From NCBI RefSeq assembly GCF_003058195.1, contig NZ_QBUH01000005.1, forward strand, positions 248,001-312,000: 64,000 nt of DNA, in the 5' to 3' direction. The translations under genes were made by a program, and so were the position numbers. The stretch is from Elizabethkingia sp. YR214. GTDB lineage: Bacteria > Bacteroidota > Bacteroidia > Flavobacteriales > Weeksellaceae. The notes under the pieces are model-generated. The model had not been told where the DNA came from. It did not search any database and saw only the letters and a list, made by a program, of their open reading frames with translations. This document shows positions 7,482 through 16,576 of this stretch, piece after piece (position 1 is the stretch's first letter; every line of letters begins with the position of its first letter).

Positions 7482-8423
7482 ATGAAAAAAGTATTACTTA
7501 GCCTATTTTTCTGTTCACAGATATTTTCAAACGCTCAGTCATTTGATCTTGTTCCTTTAGGTGTACATGGTGGCGGAGAAGAAAATAATTTAAGTTCTTA
7601 TCTCATCGGTGAATCCGGAAAAAATTCTTTTTTGTGCATGGATGCAGGGACAGTAAGGGCTGGTATAGATAAAGCTATAGAAAAAGGAGTATTTTCTGTA
7701 AGTAATGAAACTGTACTGAAAGATTACATCATGGGATATTTTATTTCCCATGGACACCTGGATCATTTATCCGGCATGGTGATCAATTCTCCGGATGACA
7801 GCAAGAAGAATATCTATTCTATCCCAGAAACTGCCGAAATATTAAAAAACAGGTATTTTACAAATGATGCCTGGATCAACTTTGCAAATGAGGGAGACAA
7901 ACCCACTTTAGGCAAATATACTTATAGAAAAATGGATACAAATGCTCCTTTTTCTATTGAAGGGACTAATTTCACTGGTCGCATTTTTCCGCTAAGCCAT
8001 GTAAATCCATATAAGAGCTCTGCAATTCTGGTTTCCAATGTACAACAGGAAAGTGTTCTTTATTTGGGAGATACGGGTGCTGACAGAGTGGAAAAAAGCA
8101 ATGCATTGCAAAATCTTTGGCAAAATATTGCGCCATTGATAAAAAACAAAAAGTTAAAAGCTATTCTTATTGAGGTTTCTTTTGAAAATGAGCGTGCTGA
8201 AAATGCCCTTTTCGGACACCTTACACCAAAACTTTTAAATGAGGAGCTTTCTATTTTGGCTAAAACTGCTCAGCAAAAAGACCTGAAAGATTTAAAAATC
8301 ATTATCACCCATCTAAAGCCAGGAGGTAACCGAATTGAGACTATCAAAAAGGAGCTTACAGAAAATAATCCGCTAAAAGTTCAGTTAATTTTCCCAGAGC
8401 AAGGAAAGAAAATTCAGCTATAG
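7482..8423 (+). CDS. Exported class II 3',5'-cyclic-nucleotide phosphodiesterase (metallo-beta-lactamase fold)
   Basis: A signal peptide (residues 1-18, ending SNAQ) is followed by a metallo-beta-lactamase fold with SHGHLDHLSGM (His90, His92, Asp94, His95), LYLGDTGAD and ITHLKPGG. This H-x-H-L-D-H-x-x-G(M/L) signature and the C-terminal ITHLKP motif mark class II phosphodiesterases such as yeast PDE1 and Vibrio CpdP. It would hydrolyse cyclic nucleotides in the periplasm, probably scavenging exogenous cAMP rather than controlling signalling inside the cell. At 313 residues it is of normal length. Confidence 0.88.
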   Translation: MKKVLLSLFFCSQIFSNAQSFDLVPLGVHGGGEENNLSSYLIGESGKNSFLCMDAGTVRAGIDKAIEKGVFSVSNETVLKDYIMGYFISHGHLDHLSGMVINSPDDSKKNIYSIPETAEILKNRYFTNDAWINFANEGDKPTLGKYTYRKMDTNAPFSIEGTNFTGRIFPLSHVNPYKSSAILVSNVQQESVLYLGDTGADRVEKSNALQNLWQNIAPLIKNKKLKAILIEVSFENERAENALFGHLTPKLLNEELSILAKTAQQKDLKDLKIIITHLKPGGNRIETIKKELTENNPLKVQLIFPEQGKKIQL

Positions 8424-8483
8424 TTTTCAGACTATAGTATATATTTTAACCAAAAAAGCAACAAAAGATTTTTCTTAAAATAT

Positions 8484-8522
8484 AAAATAAGCCCTACTGA
8501 AAAATTCGGTAGGGCTTATTTT
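8484..8522. terminator. Bidirectional hairpin terminator
   Basis: Stem AAAATAAGCCCTAC/GTAGGGCTTATTTT around an 11-base loop, between the convergent phosphodiesterase and MFS genes; T-rich on both exits. Confidence 0.85.
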
Positions 8523-8555
8523 ATACTATATACTATTGTATCGTATATCTGAATA

Positions 8556-9725
8556 TTAACGGGTAAGGTGTTTGTATTTTTTCAGAACAATTGTTTTGTA
8601 AAAAGCATATGTTAACATTACTCCCATTATTGCCATTCCTGACCCTACAAGTACCGGAGTATTATAAGCAAATCCTAAAGTAATTGGAATTCCACCTAAA
8701 TATGCGCCTAATGTATTTCCCATATTAAAACTAGCCTGCCCAGCTGCTGCTGCCAGCGTTTCTGCTCCTTCAGCAGTACGTATCAGCATTATCTGTATAG
8801 GAGCTCCTATAGTAAATGATATTAATCCGGTAATAAATGCCATTGGGTAAGCTGTCCATTCTATTGGTGAAGTAAAGTATACCACAACAAGACAAACGGC
8901 CATAGAAGAGAAACAAGCCATTGCTGCTTTAGTTGGTGAAATAGAGTCTGCAAGCTTTCCACCCAATAAATTACCAAAACACATTCCCAATCCTACTAAA
9001 ATCATAATAAAAGGAACTTTTCCTGCAGCAATTCCCGAAACGTTTGTAACTAATGGTGCTATATAGCTGATCCATGCAAAAAGGCCACCCGTTCCTACAG
9101 AGATTAGAACAATAAGTAACCAGGCTTCTGGTCTTTTAAAATAAGAAAGCTGTGAGAAAATATTTTCAGAATTACTTGAGGCAATATTAGGCAGCCAAAA
9201 GAAAATTGATAAAGCCGTTCCTAATCCCAGGAAACAAATGATTCCATAAGTAAGCCTCCATGAATAATGATGCCCAAGGAATGTACCTAAAGGAACACCC
9301 AACAAGTTCGCGATTGTCATTCCTGTAAACATAATAGAAATATACTGGGCTTCTTTACCTTTTGGTGCCATTTTAGCAGCAACCACAGATCCTACACCAA
9401 AGAAGGCTCCGTGTGGTAATCCGGACATAAAACGGGTAATCTGCATACTCCAGTGATTTGGAGCAATAGCAAAAAGACCATTGAATACAAAAAACATCAA
9501 CATTAGTAAAATAAGTACTTTTTTCGGTGGAAATTTACTGGTAAATAAAACCAGAACAGGTGCACCAACGAATACCCCTAATGCATATAATGCAATAAGA
9601 TGCGCCGCTACAGGTATATTCACACCTATATCTCCGGCAATATCTGGTAAAATTCCCATCATTGTAAATTCCGTCATCCCGATGGATAGACCGCCAAAAG
9701 CAAGTGCCAATAATCCCTTTTTCAT
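8556..9725 (-). CDS. MFS transporter, AraJ-like drug/sugar efflux type
   Basis: The 389-residue protein has 12 predicted membrane segments and family-1 MFS signatures (GMTEFTMMGILPDIA at the N-terminus and a GLPHGAFFGVGSVVAAKMAP segment in helix 4-5), typical of DHA1/AraJ-type proton antiporters. The substrate is unknown. The reading frame extends 19 codons further upstream to 9782, but a -7 element at 9759-9766 falls inside that extension, so the start MKKGLLALAFGG at 9725 is chosen. Confidence 0.88.
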   Translation of the reverse strand: MKKGLLALAFGGLSIGMTEFTMMGILPDIAGDIGVNIPVAAHLIALYALGVFVGAPVLVLFTSKFPPKKVLILLMLMFFVFNGLFAIAPNHWSMQITRFMSGLPHGAFFGVGSVVAAKMAPKGKEAQYISIMFTGMTIANLLGVPLGTFLGHHYSWRLTYGIICFLGLGTALSIFFWLPNIASSNSENIFSQLSYFKRPEAWLLIVLISVGTGGLFAWISYIAPLVTNVSGIAAGKVPFIMILVGLGMCFGNLLGGKLADSISPTKAAMACFSSMAVCLVVVYFTSPIEWTAYPMAFITGLISFTIGAPIQIMLIRTAEGAETLAAAAGQASFNMGNTLGAYLGGIPITLGFAYNTPVLVGSGMAIMGVMLTYAFYKTIVLKKYKHLTR

Positions 9726-9758
9726 CACCTTAATATTTCTGTTCGTTTTTTGAAGGTG

Positions 9759-9766
9759 CAAATTTA
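9759..9766 (-). promoter_or_regulatory. -7 element that fixes the MFS start
   Basis: The minus strand reads TAAATTTG (TAnnTTTG). A TTTG at 9793-9790 lies 23 bases further upstream as a possible -33 element. The element is 33 bases before the ATG at 9725. Confidence 0.6.
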
Positions 9767-9872
9767 CGGCCTTTCGGAGCAATATCTACCAAATTGATAT
9801 AGATTAAGTCTATTAAGATTTATTCATACTAAGAATGCAGTTTAAAAAATCGGAAAAGAATCGGAAAAATTC

Positions 9873-9880
9873 TATTTTTG
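9873..9880 (+). promoter_or_regulatory. -7 element almost touching the bestrophin start codon
   Basis: TATTTTTG is an exact TAnnTTTG match only 3 bases before the ATG at 9884. If used, transcription would begin at or next to the start codon (leaderless or near-leaderless mRNA). Confidence 0.45.
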
Positions 9881-9883
9881 TGT

Positions 9884-10756
9884 ATGACTATTTATAATAC
9901 AAAAGAATGGTTTAAGGCTGTAGTATTCATCCATAAAACCGATACCTTCAGAAAACTTATTCCCTATATTATTTTCATGGGTATTATTTCCTGGGGAATT
10001 GCTTATTGGGAACTGGAGAGTCTTAAGCTTTCTGACAAAAGCTGGGTAAAGAATATCACCACAGTTCACAGCCTTCTGGGATTTGTTTTATCTTTATTAC
10101 TTGTTTTCCGTACCAATTCTGCATACGATCGTTGGTGGGAAGCCAGAAAACAATGGGGAGCTCTAACCAATACTTCCAGAAATCTGGCTATAAAGCTTAA
10201 TGCTTATTTACCCAAAGAAGACACTAAGAACAGGAATTTTTACAGAAAGGCAATTGCGCTTTACCCACAAGCTTTATTTTCTTTTTTACGCTCCGATTAT
10301 TCTACCTTCATGCTTGATGATATCCAGCATTCGGAACTTAACTTCAACTCCAAACACGGGCCTAATCAGGTTGCAAACCTTATATACAATAACGTTAATC
10401 AGTTATATAAAGACAAAGTTATAACTGATGCACAGTTTATCAATATTAATCAGGATATTACAGACCTTACAAATATATGTGGTGCATGCGAGCGTATAAA
10501 AAATACACCTATCCCCTATTCTTATAGCTCGTTTATCAAAAAGTTTATTGTTCTTTATGTTATTACACTGCCTTTCGGTTTTGTCTTCTCTATGGGGTAC
10601 TTTGTAACTTTGGTTGTTCCTTTTATTTTCTATATTCTGGCTTCTTTAGAGCTTATCGCGGAGGCCATAGAAGATCCTTTTGGTACAGATGCAGACGATT
10701 TACCGATTGAGAAAATGGCTGTAAACATTAAGAAACATGTCGGAGAACTGATTTAA
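9884..10756 (+). CDS. Bestrophin family (UPF0187) anion channel-like protein
   Basis: The 290-residue protein matches bacterial bestrophins: VVFIHKTDTFRKLIP at the start, then helices around residues 24-45 and 62-80, the highly conserved LVFRTNSAYDRWWEAR block, and a C-terminal helix pair followed by EDPFGTDADDLP, which in eukaryotic bestrophins forms the calcium clasp. Bacterial members are pentameric ion channels, some conducting cations. An in-frame TTG lies 6 bases upstream, but ATG at 9884 matches relatives. The DUF1345 gene follows 24 bases later. Confidence 0.9.
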   Translation: MTIYNTKEWFKAVVFIHKTDTFRKLIPYIIFMGIISWGIAYWELESLKLSDKSWVKNITTVHSLLGFVLSLLLVFRTNSAYDRWWEARKQWGALTNTSRNLAIKLNAYLPKEDTKNRNFYRKAIALYPQALFSFLRSDYSTFMLDDIQHSELNFNSKHGPNQVANLIYNNVNQLYKDKVITDAQFININQDITDLTNICGACERIKNTPIPYSYSSFIKKFIVLYVITLPFGFVFSMGYFVTLVVPFIFYILASLELIAEAIEDPFGTDADDLPIEKMAVNIKKHVGELI

Positions 10757-10780
10757 AAATACATAATCTGAAAACCAGTC

Positions 10781-11434
10781 ATGAGCTCAATACTAAATAT
10801 GATTAAAAAAATGCGCCCGATCCATCGGGTGATGCTTGCCATTATCATTTCAGTTCTTATTTTTATTATTGTTCCTTCTGAACTTCCTGTACTTCCACGG
10901 ATACTAATTACATGGTTGGGGTTTGCTATAACCTACATCATAATATGCTGGACCACAATATATACGATGAGCGTTACTGAAATAATAAGAAAGGCCAGTA
11001 TAGAAGATGGCAGCAAAGCGTTTGTTTTTCTGTTTGTTATACTCGCGTCCTTTGCTTGTCTATTCACCGTACTTCTCATGGTAATGGGATTTAGTGATAA
11101 AAATATCAGCCAATGGTTTATGGTCATTATTGCTATTGGCAGTATGATCTCTTCATGGGCGCTGGTACACACTTTATACATCTTTCATTATGCACATTTG
11201 TATTATAGGACAAAAGGAGGAAAAGGTTTAGACTATCCGGGAGATGAGAAACCCGATTATCTGGATTTTGCTTACTTCTCTTTCGTTATGGGATGTACGT
11301 TCCAGGTTTCTGATGTCGAAATTTCATCTAAGGAAATTCGCCGCGTAGCATTGTTTCACGGATTACTTTCTTTTGCTCTCAATACTTTTGTTGTAGCATT
11401 AACTATTAATATTATTGCAGGTCTTATTCACTAA
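10781..11434 (+). CDS. DUF1345 membrane protein
   Basis: The 217-residue protein has five or so hydrophobic segments (about 18-33, 38-60, 82-105, 113-132, 190-212) and the DUF1345 signature FAYFSFVMGCTFQVSDVEIS with the following RRVALFHGLLSF. Function is unknown. It lies between bestrophin and the WYL regulator with short gaps (24 and 8 bases), suggesting one operon. Confidence 0.88.
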   Translation: MSSILNMIKKMRPIHRVMLAIIISVLIFIIVPSELPVLPRILITWLGFAITYIIICWTTIYTMSVTEIIRKASIEDGSKAFVFLFVILASFACLFTVLLMVMGFSDKNISQWFMVIIAIGSMISSWALVHTLYIFHYAHLYYRTKGGKGLDYPGDEKPDYLDFAYFSFVMGCTFQVSDVEISSKEIRRVALFHGLLSFALNTFVVALTINIIAGLIH

Positions 11435-11442
11435 AAACTATT

Positions 11443-12423
11443 ATGTCATCAGATATTGTTAAAAGATTTGACCGTATTATGGCCATTTTCATTCATCTGC
11501 AGTCCAGACGCACAGTACGTGCGCAGGATTTAGCGGATCGTTTTGAGGTAAGCCTAAGAACAATTTACAGAGATATAAAAAGTCTTGAACAGGCTGGCAT
11601 TCCTATTTATAGCGAAGCAGGAACCGGATATGAGCTAATGGAAGGATACAAACTTCCTCCGGTAATGTTTTCTCAGGAAGAGGCCCTAAGCTTTATTGCA
11701 GCGGAAAAATTAATGGATAGATTTATTGATGAGGGTCTGAAACAGAATTTTCTTTCGGCAACTTACAAGATAAAATCTGTATTGAGGATGTCTGAAAAAG
11801 ATTTACTGTCGACTCTGGAAAACCAGATTATTATTCAGAGACCTGCATACACAACTTCAACACAAAAGGCTCCTGACCACACGATGGAAACACTGTTTAA
11901 TGCTATTGCACAGCAAAAGCAGGTAAAAATAGACTACAAAGGTGTGCAGGACAGCAAATGCCAGGAAAGGATAATAGAGCCTGTAGGGCTATTCTATGAG
12001 CAAGGGCACTGGTATATACAGGCTTATTGCCTTCTACGAAATGATTACCGACAATTCCGTACTGACAGAGTATCAGGAATTCAGATAATGGAAATAGGTT
12101 TTTCTAAAAAACATCCCCACCTGAAACAGCTTCTACCAGAGAAAAAAAATGAACATAAAGGTACCGAAGCTATTATAAGAGTACACAATTCTTTTGCTGG
12201 CTATATGAAATGGGACCGTCATTATTATGGCTTTGTCTCTGAAAAAGATTTGGGAAAGGAAACTGAGATGGTATTTTCAATAAGGGATATAGATAATGGA
12301 TTTCCCCGATGGTTGTTAATGTTTGGGGACCGCCTTACCATTATAAAGCCTGAATCTCTAAAAAGAGACATACAAGACTTACTGGAAACCCAGTTAGAAA
12401 GAATAAAAAACTCCGGCCAATAA
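11443..12423 (+). CDS. YafY-type HTH/WYL-domain transcriptional regulator
   Basis: Residues about 8-65 form a winged helix (DLADRFEVSLRTIYRDIKSLEQAGIPI), and residues about 140-225 the WYL domain (EPVGLFYEQGHWYIQAYC, then RQFRTDRVSGI). A C-terminal WCX-like region follows. WYL proteins sense small ligands or nucleic acid and regulate stress genes. It follows DUF1345 by 8 bases and converges on a DinB-fold gene, a common partner of this regulator class. Its stop codon lies inside the terminator hairpin. Confidence 0.9.
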   Translation: MSSDIVKRFDRIMAIFIHLQSRRTVRAQDLADRFEVSLRTIYRDIKSLEQAGIPIYSEAGTGYELMEGYKLPPVMFSQEEALSFIAAEKLMDRFIDEGLKQNFLSATYKIKSVLRMSEKDLLSTLENQIIIQRPAYTTSTQKAPDHTMETLFNAIAQQKQVKIDYKGVQDSKCQERIIEPVGLFYEQGHWYIQAYCLLRNDYRQFRTDRVSGIQIMEIGFSKKHPHLKQLLPEKKNEHKGTEAIIRVHNSFAGYMKWDRHYYGFVSEKDLGKETEMVFSIRDIDNGFPRWLLMFGDRLTIIKPESLKRDIQDLLETQLERIKNSGQ

Positions 12424-12440
12424 GCCGGAGTTTAATTTTT
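12408..12440. terminator. Terminator overlapping the stop codon of the WYL regulator
   Basis: Stem AACTCCGGC/GCCGGAGTT (12409-12417 and 12424-12432) followed by TAATTTTT; the TAA stop lies in the loop side. A-rich DNA before the stem would serve the convergent gene. Confidence 0.75.
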
Positions 12441-12452
12441 GTGTTAAGATGT

Positions 12453-12941
12453 TTATCTTTCCCAGAAAAAAGGAGGTTCTATTCCTAATGCTCTTAAATA
12501 AACATAGCCCTGAGCTCTGTGGTGGATTTCATTGTCTATAAAATACAGAATATTATCTTTTATCGGAAAGTTATATTGCCCGAAAAGATTATAATTTTTT
12601 GGAAAATCTTTTTCCGGAATTTTATTGTATAACTCAACAATTACCGGAGTCTCTTCATCCCATTTTGCTAATAACGCTGCTTTTGTATTCAGATTCAAGT
12701 CATGATTATATGTTTCTTCAGATCTATTAACTATTCCATGTAATCCAGGACCAGCAATAGAAAGAAGTTCTTTTACCATATCCGAAAAAGGACGCATACC
12801 TTCTACTGAGAATTCGAATAATTCTTTTTCCGGAAATTTTTCGATCACTCTTCTTGTAAGATTTCTGTGGCCAAGCCAATGGTTAAGCAAATCTTCTTTA
12901 CCCATAAATGTTTCTTGTTTTGAAATTTGTGTAGTTTCCAT
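12453..12941 (-). CDS. DinB-fold protein next to a WYL regulator
   Basis: The 162-residue protein has a first His near residue 69 (GPGLHGIVN) and the closing IDNEIHHRAQGYVYLRALG helix, giving the DinB metal triad, and an AlGIEPPFFW-type end typical of damage-inducible DinB_2 members. It is convergent with the YafY-type regulator and has its own -7 element and an inverted repeat upstream. Function is likely metal-dependent transfer or hydrolysis chemistry in stress; the substrate is unknown. Confidence 0.85.
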   Translation of the reverse strand: METTQISKQETFMGKEDLLNHWLGHRNLTRRVIEKFPEKELFEFSVEGMRPFSDMVKELLSIAGPGLHGIVNRSEETYNHDLNLNTKAALLAKWDEETPVIVELYNKIPEKDFPKNYNLFGQYNFPIKDNILYFIDNEIHHRAQGYVYLRALGIEPPFFWER

Positions 12942-12971
12942 ATTGTTTGAGATTAAATTTTATTTCTAATC

Positions 12972-12979
12972 CAAAAGTA
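12972..12979 (-). promoter_or_regulatory. -7 element for the DinB-fold gene
   Basis: The minus strand reads TACTTTTG (TAnnTTTG), 30 bases before the start at 12941. Confidence 0.5.
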
Positions 12980-12990
12980 GTTCGGGTTTG

Positions 12991-13006
12991 TGACAACAGT
13001 TTGTCA
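12991..13006. promoter_or_regulatory. Inverted repeat, possible operator
   Basis: TGACAA-N4-TTGTCA is a perfect 6+6 inverted repeat just upstream of the -7 element of the DinB-fold gene. It is a candidate binding site for a dimeric regulator such as the nearby WYL protein; this link is inferred from position only. Confidence 0.35.
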
Positions 13007-13081
13007 ACAGTATTTTTTTTATTAAAAATGTAACAAAAAACAATTTTCAGCTACTAATTGTAGACAATTATCTAATTAAAT

Positions 13082-14395
13082 ATGAAAAAAGGAATATTAT
13101 CATTTGCTTCATTGGCTTTTTTAGGAGCGCTGATGAGTGCTCAGGAAATTAAATTTGAGGAGTATGATCTCCCAAATGGTTTGCATGTAATTCTACACCA
13201 GGATAATTCTTCTCCTTTAGTTACTACTTCTGTATATTATAGTGTAGGATCTAAAGATGAAGCAAAAGGAAGAACGGGTTTTGCTCACTTCTTTGAACAC
13301 CTTCTTTTTGAAGGAACTAAAAATATTAAACGTGGTGACTGGTCCAAGATTGTATCTTCTAACGGAGGTGGTAACAACGCTACGACTGATAACGACAGAA
13401 CTTATTATTATGAAGATTTCCCTTCCAACAACGAACAGCTGGGATTATGGATGGAAGCTGAAAGAATGCGCCATGCTGTAATCAGCCAGATTGGAGTAGA
13501 TACACAAAGAGAAGTTGTTAAAGAAGAGAAAAGGTTAAGATTTGACAACAGACCTTATGGAAATCTTTTTACTGCAATAACACAGACTATGTTCCCTGCC
13601 AGCCAGTACGGGTGGACACCAATTGGTTCCATGGATGATCTGAATTCTGCTAAATTAGAAGAGTTCCAAGATTTTTATAAAAAATTCTATATTCCTAACA
13701 ATGCTGTTCTCGTTGTTGCCGGAGATATTAAGCCTGCACAGACAAAAAAATGGATTAATGACTATTTTTCTACAATTCCAAAAGGAGCATCTATTACAAG
13801 AAATTTCACAGAGGACTCTCCTATTACACAAGAAAAATCTGTAACATTTACTGATCCAAACATTCAGCTTCCAATGTATCTTTATTCTTACAGAACTCCG
13901 GGTAACACAACTAGAGATTCAAAGATTATGGATTTAGTATCATCATACCTTAGTGGAGGAAAATCTTCTGTTTTATATAAAAAATTGGTTGATCAAGACA
14001 AAAAAGCTCTTCAGGTAAGCGCAGAATCATTAGCATTTGAAAAGGCTGGAGTATTTGCATGTATAGCTATCCCTATGGGAAAAACACCTGAAGGCGAATT
14101 GAGAAGTGCCATAGACAATGAAATAAAGAAGCTACAGACTGACCTTATTTCTGATGAGGATTTACAAAAACTTCAAAATAAATTTGAAAATCAGTTTGTG
14201 AACCAAAACTCTAACATTCATAGCAGAGCAGAATCCTTAGCAACCTATTATGCTCTTACAGGCAATACAAATCTAATTAATAAAGAAATTGATATTTATC
14301 GGGGAATTACTAAAGAAGATATAAGAAATGCAGCGAAAAAATATCTAAATCCGAACCAGAGAATTATTATTAACTATGTTCCTGAAAAAAAATAA
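13082..14395 (+). CDS. Exported M16B zinc metallopeptidase, catalytic subunit
   Basis: Signal peptide (residues 1-20, ending MSAQ) then an M16 domain with HFFEH (His69, His73 metal ligands, Glu72 base) and Glu149 at the expected distance, followed by the second, inactive half (about 240-430) with YRTPGNTT. At 437 residues it is the usual M16B length. It lies 4 bases upstream of a second M16-like gene that lacks the active site, the arrangement of heterodimeric M16B peptidases. It acts in the periplasm or at the outer membrane. An inverted repeat AATTGT-AG-ACAATT (13056-13069) precedes it. Confidence 0.92.
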   Translation: MKKGILSFASLAFLGALMSAQEIKFEEYDLPNGLHVILHQDNSSPLVTTSVYYSVGSKDEAKGRTGFAHFFEHLLFEGTKNIKRGDWSKIVSSNGGGNNATTDNDRTYYYEDFPSNNEQLGLWMEAERMRHAVISQIGVDTQREVVKEEKRLRFDNRPYGNLFTAITQTMFPASQYGWTPIGSMDDLNSAKLEEFQDFYKKFYIPNNAVLVVAGDIKPAQTKKWINDYFSTIPKGASITRNFTEDSPITQEKSVTFTDPNIQLPMYLYSYRTPGNTTRDSKIMDLVSSYLSGGKSSVLYKKLVDQDKKALQVSAESLAFEKAGVFACIAIPMGKTPEGELRSAIDNEIKKLQTDLISDEDLQKLQNKFENQFVNQNSNIHSRAESLATYYALTGNTNLINKEIDIYRGITKEDIRNAAKKYLNPNQRIIINYVPEKK

Positions 14396-14399
14396 AAAC

Positions 14400-16445
14400 A
14401 TGAAAAAACATATTACATATATTGCTGCAGGTTTTCTGATTTCAGGAATGATGGCAGCTCAGAATATAGATCTGAATGCAATGCCTAAACCAGGGCCTAC
14501 ACCTGTTATTAATATTACTAATCCGCAATCATTCAAACTAAGCAATGGACTTACAGTTCTTGTTGTAGAAAATCACAAACTTCCAAGAGTAAATGTCACC
14601 TTAAGCATGGACAGGCCTCCTGTCTATGAAGGAAATATTGCTGGAGTTAATAGCATTTTGGCAAGCCAGTTAGGTAGTGGTACAACGACAATGTCTAAAG
14701 ATGATTTTAATAAACGTGTAGATTTTATGGGATCTACCATAAGATTCAGCTCAACTGGTGCTTTTGCTAATTCACTTTCTAAATATTTTCCAGAAACATT
14801 AGCTTTAATGGCTGATGCTGCAATAAATCCAAAGTTTTCTTTGGAGGAAGTTCAGAAGGCTAAAGAAAGATCTCTTGAAGGCCTGAAAAGCAACGAAAAA
14901 AATGCACAATTTATAGCATCTAAAGTTTCAAATGCTATTACTTATGGCAAAAATACAGCAAAAGGAGAATTCGAGACAGAAGAGACCATAAAAGCAATAC
15001 AGCTAAAAGATGTGCAAGATGCCTACAACAAATATTACTCGCCAAATAATGCCTACTTAGCTATTGTAGGAGATGTTAAGTTTAATGAGGTTAAAAAACT
15101 TATTGAAAAAAGTTTTAATGCATGGAAAAAGTCCAATTATACTATTCCAAACATAGATGTAGCTAAAAACATTGCTAAAACAGAGATCAATATCATAAAT
15201 GTTCCAAATGCTGTACAGTCTATTGTTTCTTTACAGAATATTACAACATTAAAAATGAAAGATCCACAATACTTTTCAGCAATAATAGCAAATGATATTC
15301 TTGGTGGTGGTGGAGAGGCTCGTCTTTTCATGAATCTTCGTGAGAAAAATGGATTTACTTATGGAGCTTATTCTTCAATAAGTACTTCGAAATATTCTCC
15401 ATCTTTTTCTGCCGGAGCAAGTGTAAGAAATGACGTAACGGATAAAGCTATAAAAGAGTTCATCAATGAATTGAATGGCATTAAAACTATTAAACCTGAA
15501 GAACTGGCTATTACAAAGGCAAAACTAAAAGGTAATTTTATTCGTTCCATGGAAGAGCCTGGCACTATTGCAAGTTTCGCTATAAATACTTCCGTTCAGA
15601 ACTTACCGAAAGACTTTTATACCAATTATCTTAAATCTATTGACAATGTAACAATAGCTGATGCTCAGAATGCTGCAAAGACTAATATTTTACCTAATCA
15701 AAGCAGAATATTCGTTGCAGGGAAAACTGCAGATATTTCCGAAGGATTAGAGAAATTGGGCTATCCTGTAAATTATTATGATAAAGATGCTAATAAAACA
15801 GAGAAGCCTGCTGCTAAAAAAGTAGATGCCAATGTATCTGTTGCCAGCATTGCTGATAAATATATCAATGCCTTAGGTGGCAAAGCTGCTATAGCAAAAC
15901 TGACTTCTATATCTTCTGAAGGTTCAGCTACTATGCAGGGAATGGAACTTATTATTAAAAGCCAAAAAGCTCTTGGTGGTAAACTATTGCAAGAGGTAAG
16001 TGCTATGGGAAATACTGTTCAGAAAATGGCGTTTGACGGAAAAGATGGTTATATGATGATGATGGGGAATAAAACGCCTCTTCCTGAAGATATAAAAACT
16101 GCTTTGCTAAAAAACACTTCATTATTTGAAGAGTTGGACTTTGCTAAAAAGCCAGAATTAAAAGTGTCTGGTATAGAAAAAATTGGTGGAGAAGATTCTT
16201 ACGTCGTTAAGGATGGTAATAATATTTACTATTACAGTGTAAGCAGCGGGCTAAAAACCGGAGAAACCAAAACACAGAAAATGAATGGGCAGGAAATGAC
16301 AATTCCAACTGTTTATAGCAATTATAAAGATGTAAATGGTGTAAAACTACCTCATACTCTTTCTCAAAGCATGATGGGACAGGATTTGGTAACCAATATC
16401 AAATCTTATTCATTCAATACAGCTAAGGATACTGATTTCAAATAA
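14400..16445 (+). CDS. M16B-like non-catalytic subunit with C-terminal LolA-like domain
   Basis: From ATG 14400 the protein has 681 residues; the frame opens at 14376 but the signal peptide MKKHITYIAAGFLISGMMAA starts here. Residues about 40-460 form two M16 halves (LTVLVVENHKLPRVNV; EARLFMNLREKNGFTYGAYS), but the HxxEH motif is replaced by LASQLGSG, so it is probably inactive and pairs with the preceding peptidase. Residues about 485-680 (ALGGKAAIAKLTSISSEG, GEDSYVVK, VNGVKLPH) look like a LolA/LolB-type lipid- or lipoprotein-binding fold. The pair ends at a strong terminator. Confidence 0.88.
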   Translation: MKKHITYIAAGFLISGMMAAQNIDLNAMPKPGPTPVINITNPQSFKLSNGLTVLVVENHKLPRVNVTLSMDRPPVYEGNIAGVNSILASQLGSGTTTMSKDDFNKRVDFMGSTIRFSSTGAFANSLSKYFPETLALMADAAINPKFSLEEVQKAKERSLEGLKSNEKNAQFIASKVSNAITYGKNTAKGEFETEETIKAIQLKDVQDAYNKYYSPNNAYLAIVGDVKFNEVKKLIEKSFNAWKKSNYTIPNIDVAKNIAKTEINIINVPNAVQSIVSLQNITTLKMKDPQYFSAIIANDILGGGGEARLFMNLREKNGFTYGAYSSISTSKYSPSFSAGASVRNDVTDKAIKEFINELNGIKTIKPEELAITKAKLKGNFIRSMEEPGTIASFAINTSVQNLPKDFYTNYLKSIDNVTIADAQNAAKTNILPNQSRIFVAGKTADISEGLEKLGYPVNYYDKDANKTEKPAAKKVDANVSVASIADKYINALGGKAAIAKLTSISSEGSATMQGMELIIKSQKALGGKLLQEVSAMGNTVQKMAFDGKDGYMMMMGNKTPLPEDIKTALLKNTSLFEELDFAKKPELKVSGIEKIGGEDSYVVKDGNNIYYYSVSSGLKTGETKTQKMNGQEMTIPTVYSNYKDVNGVKLPHTLSQSMMGQDLVTNIKSYSFNTAKDTDFK

Positions 16446-16465
16446 GTTATTCTTTGAAAATAAAG

Positions 16466-16500
16466 AAAAGCCGGTGCAAAAAAATGTACCGGCTTTTTTT
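16466..16500 (+). terminator. Terminator after the M16 pair
   Basis: Stem AAAAGCCGGTGCA/TGTACCGGCTTTT followed by a run of T. Confidence 0.85.
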
Positions 16501-16576
16501 GTTAAATATTGTTTACAATATGTGGAATCTCAAACTAATTTTTGTAAATTAGAAAAACCAAAATCCACAACTGAAT

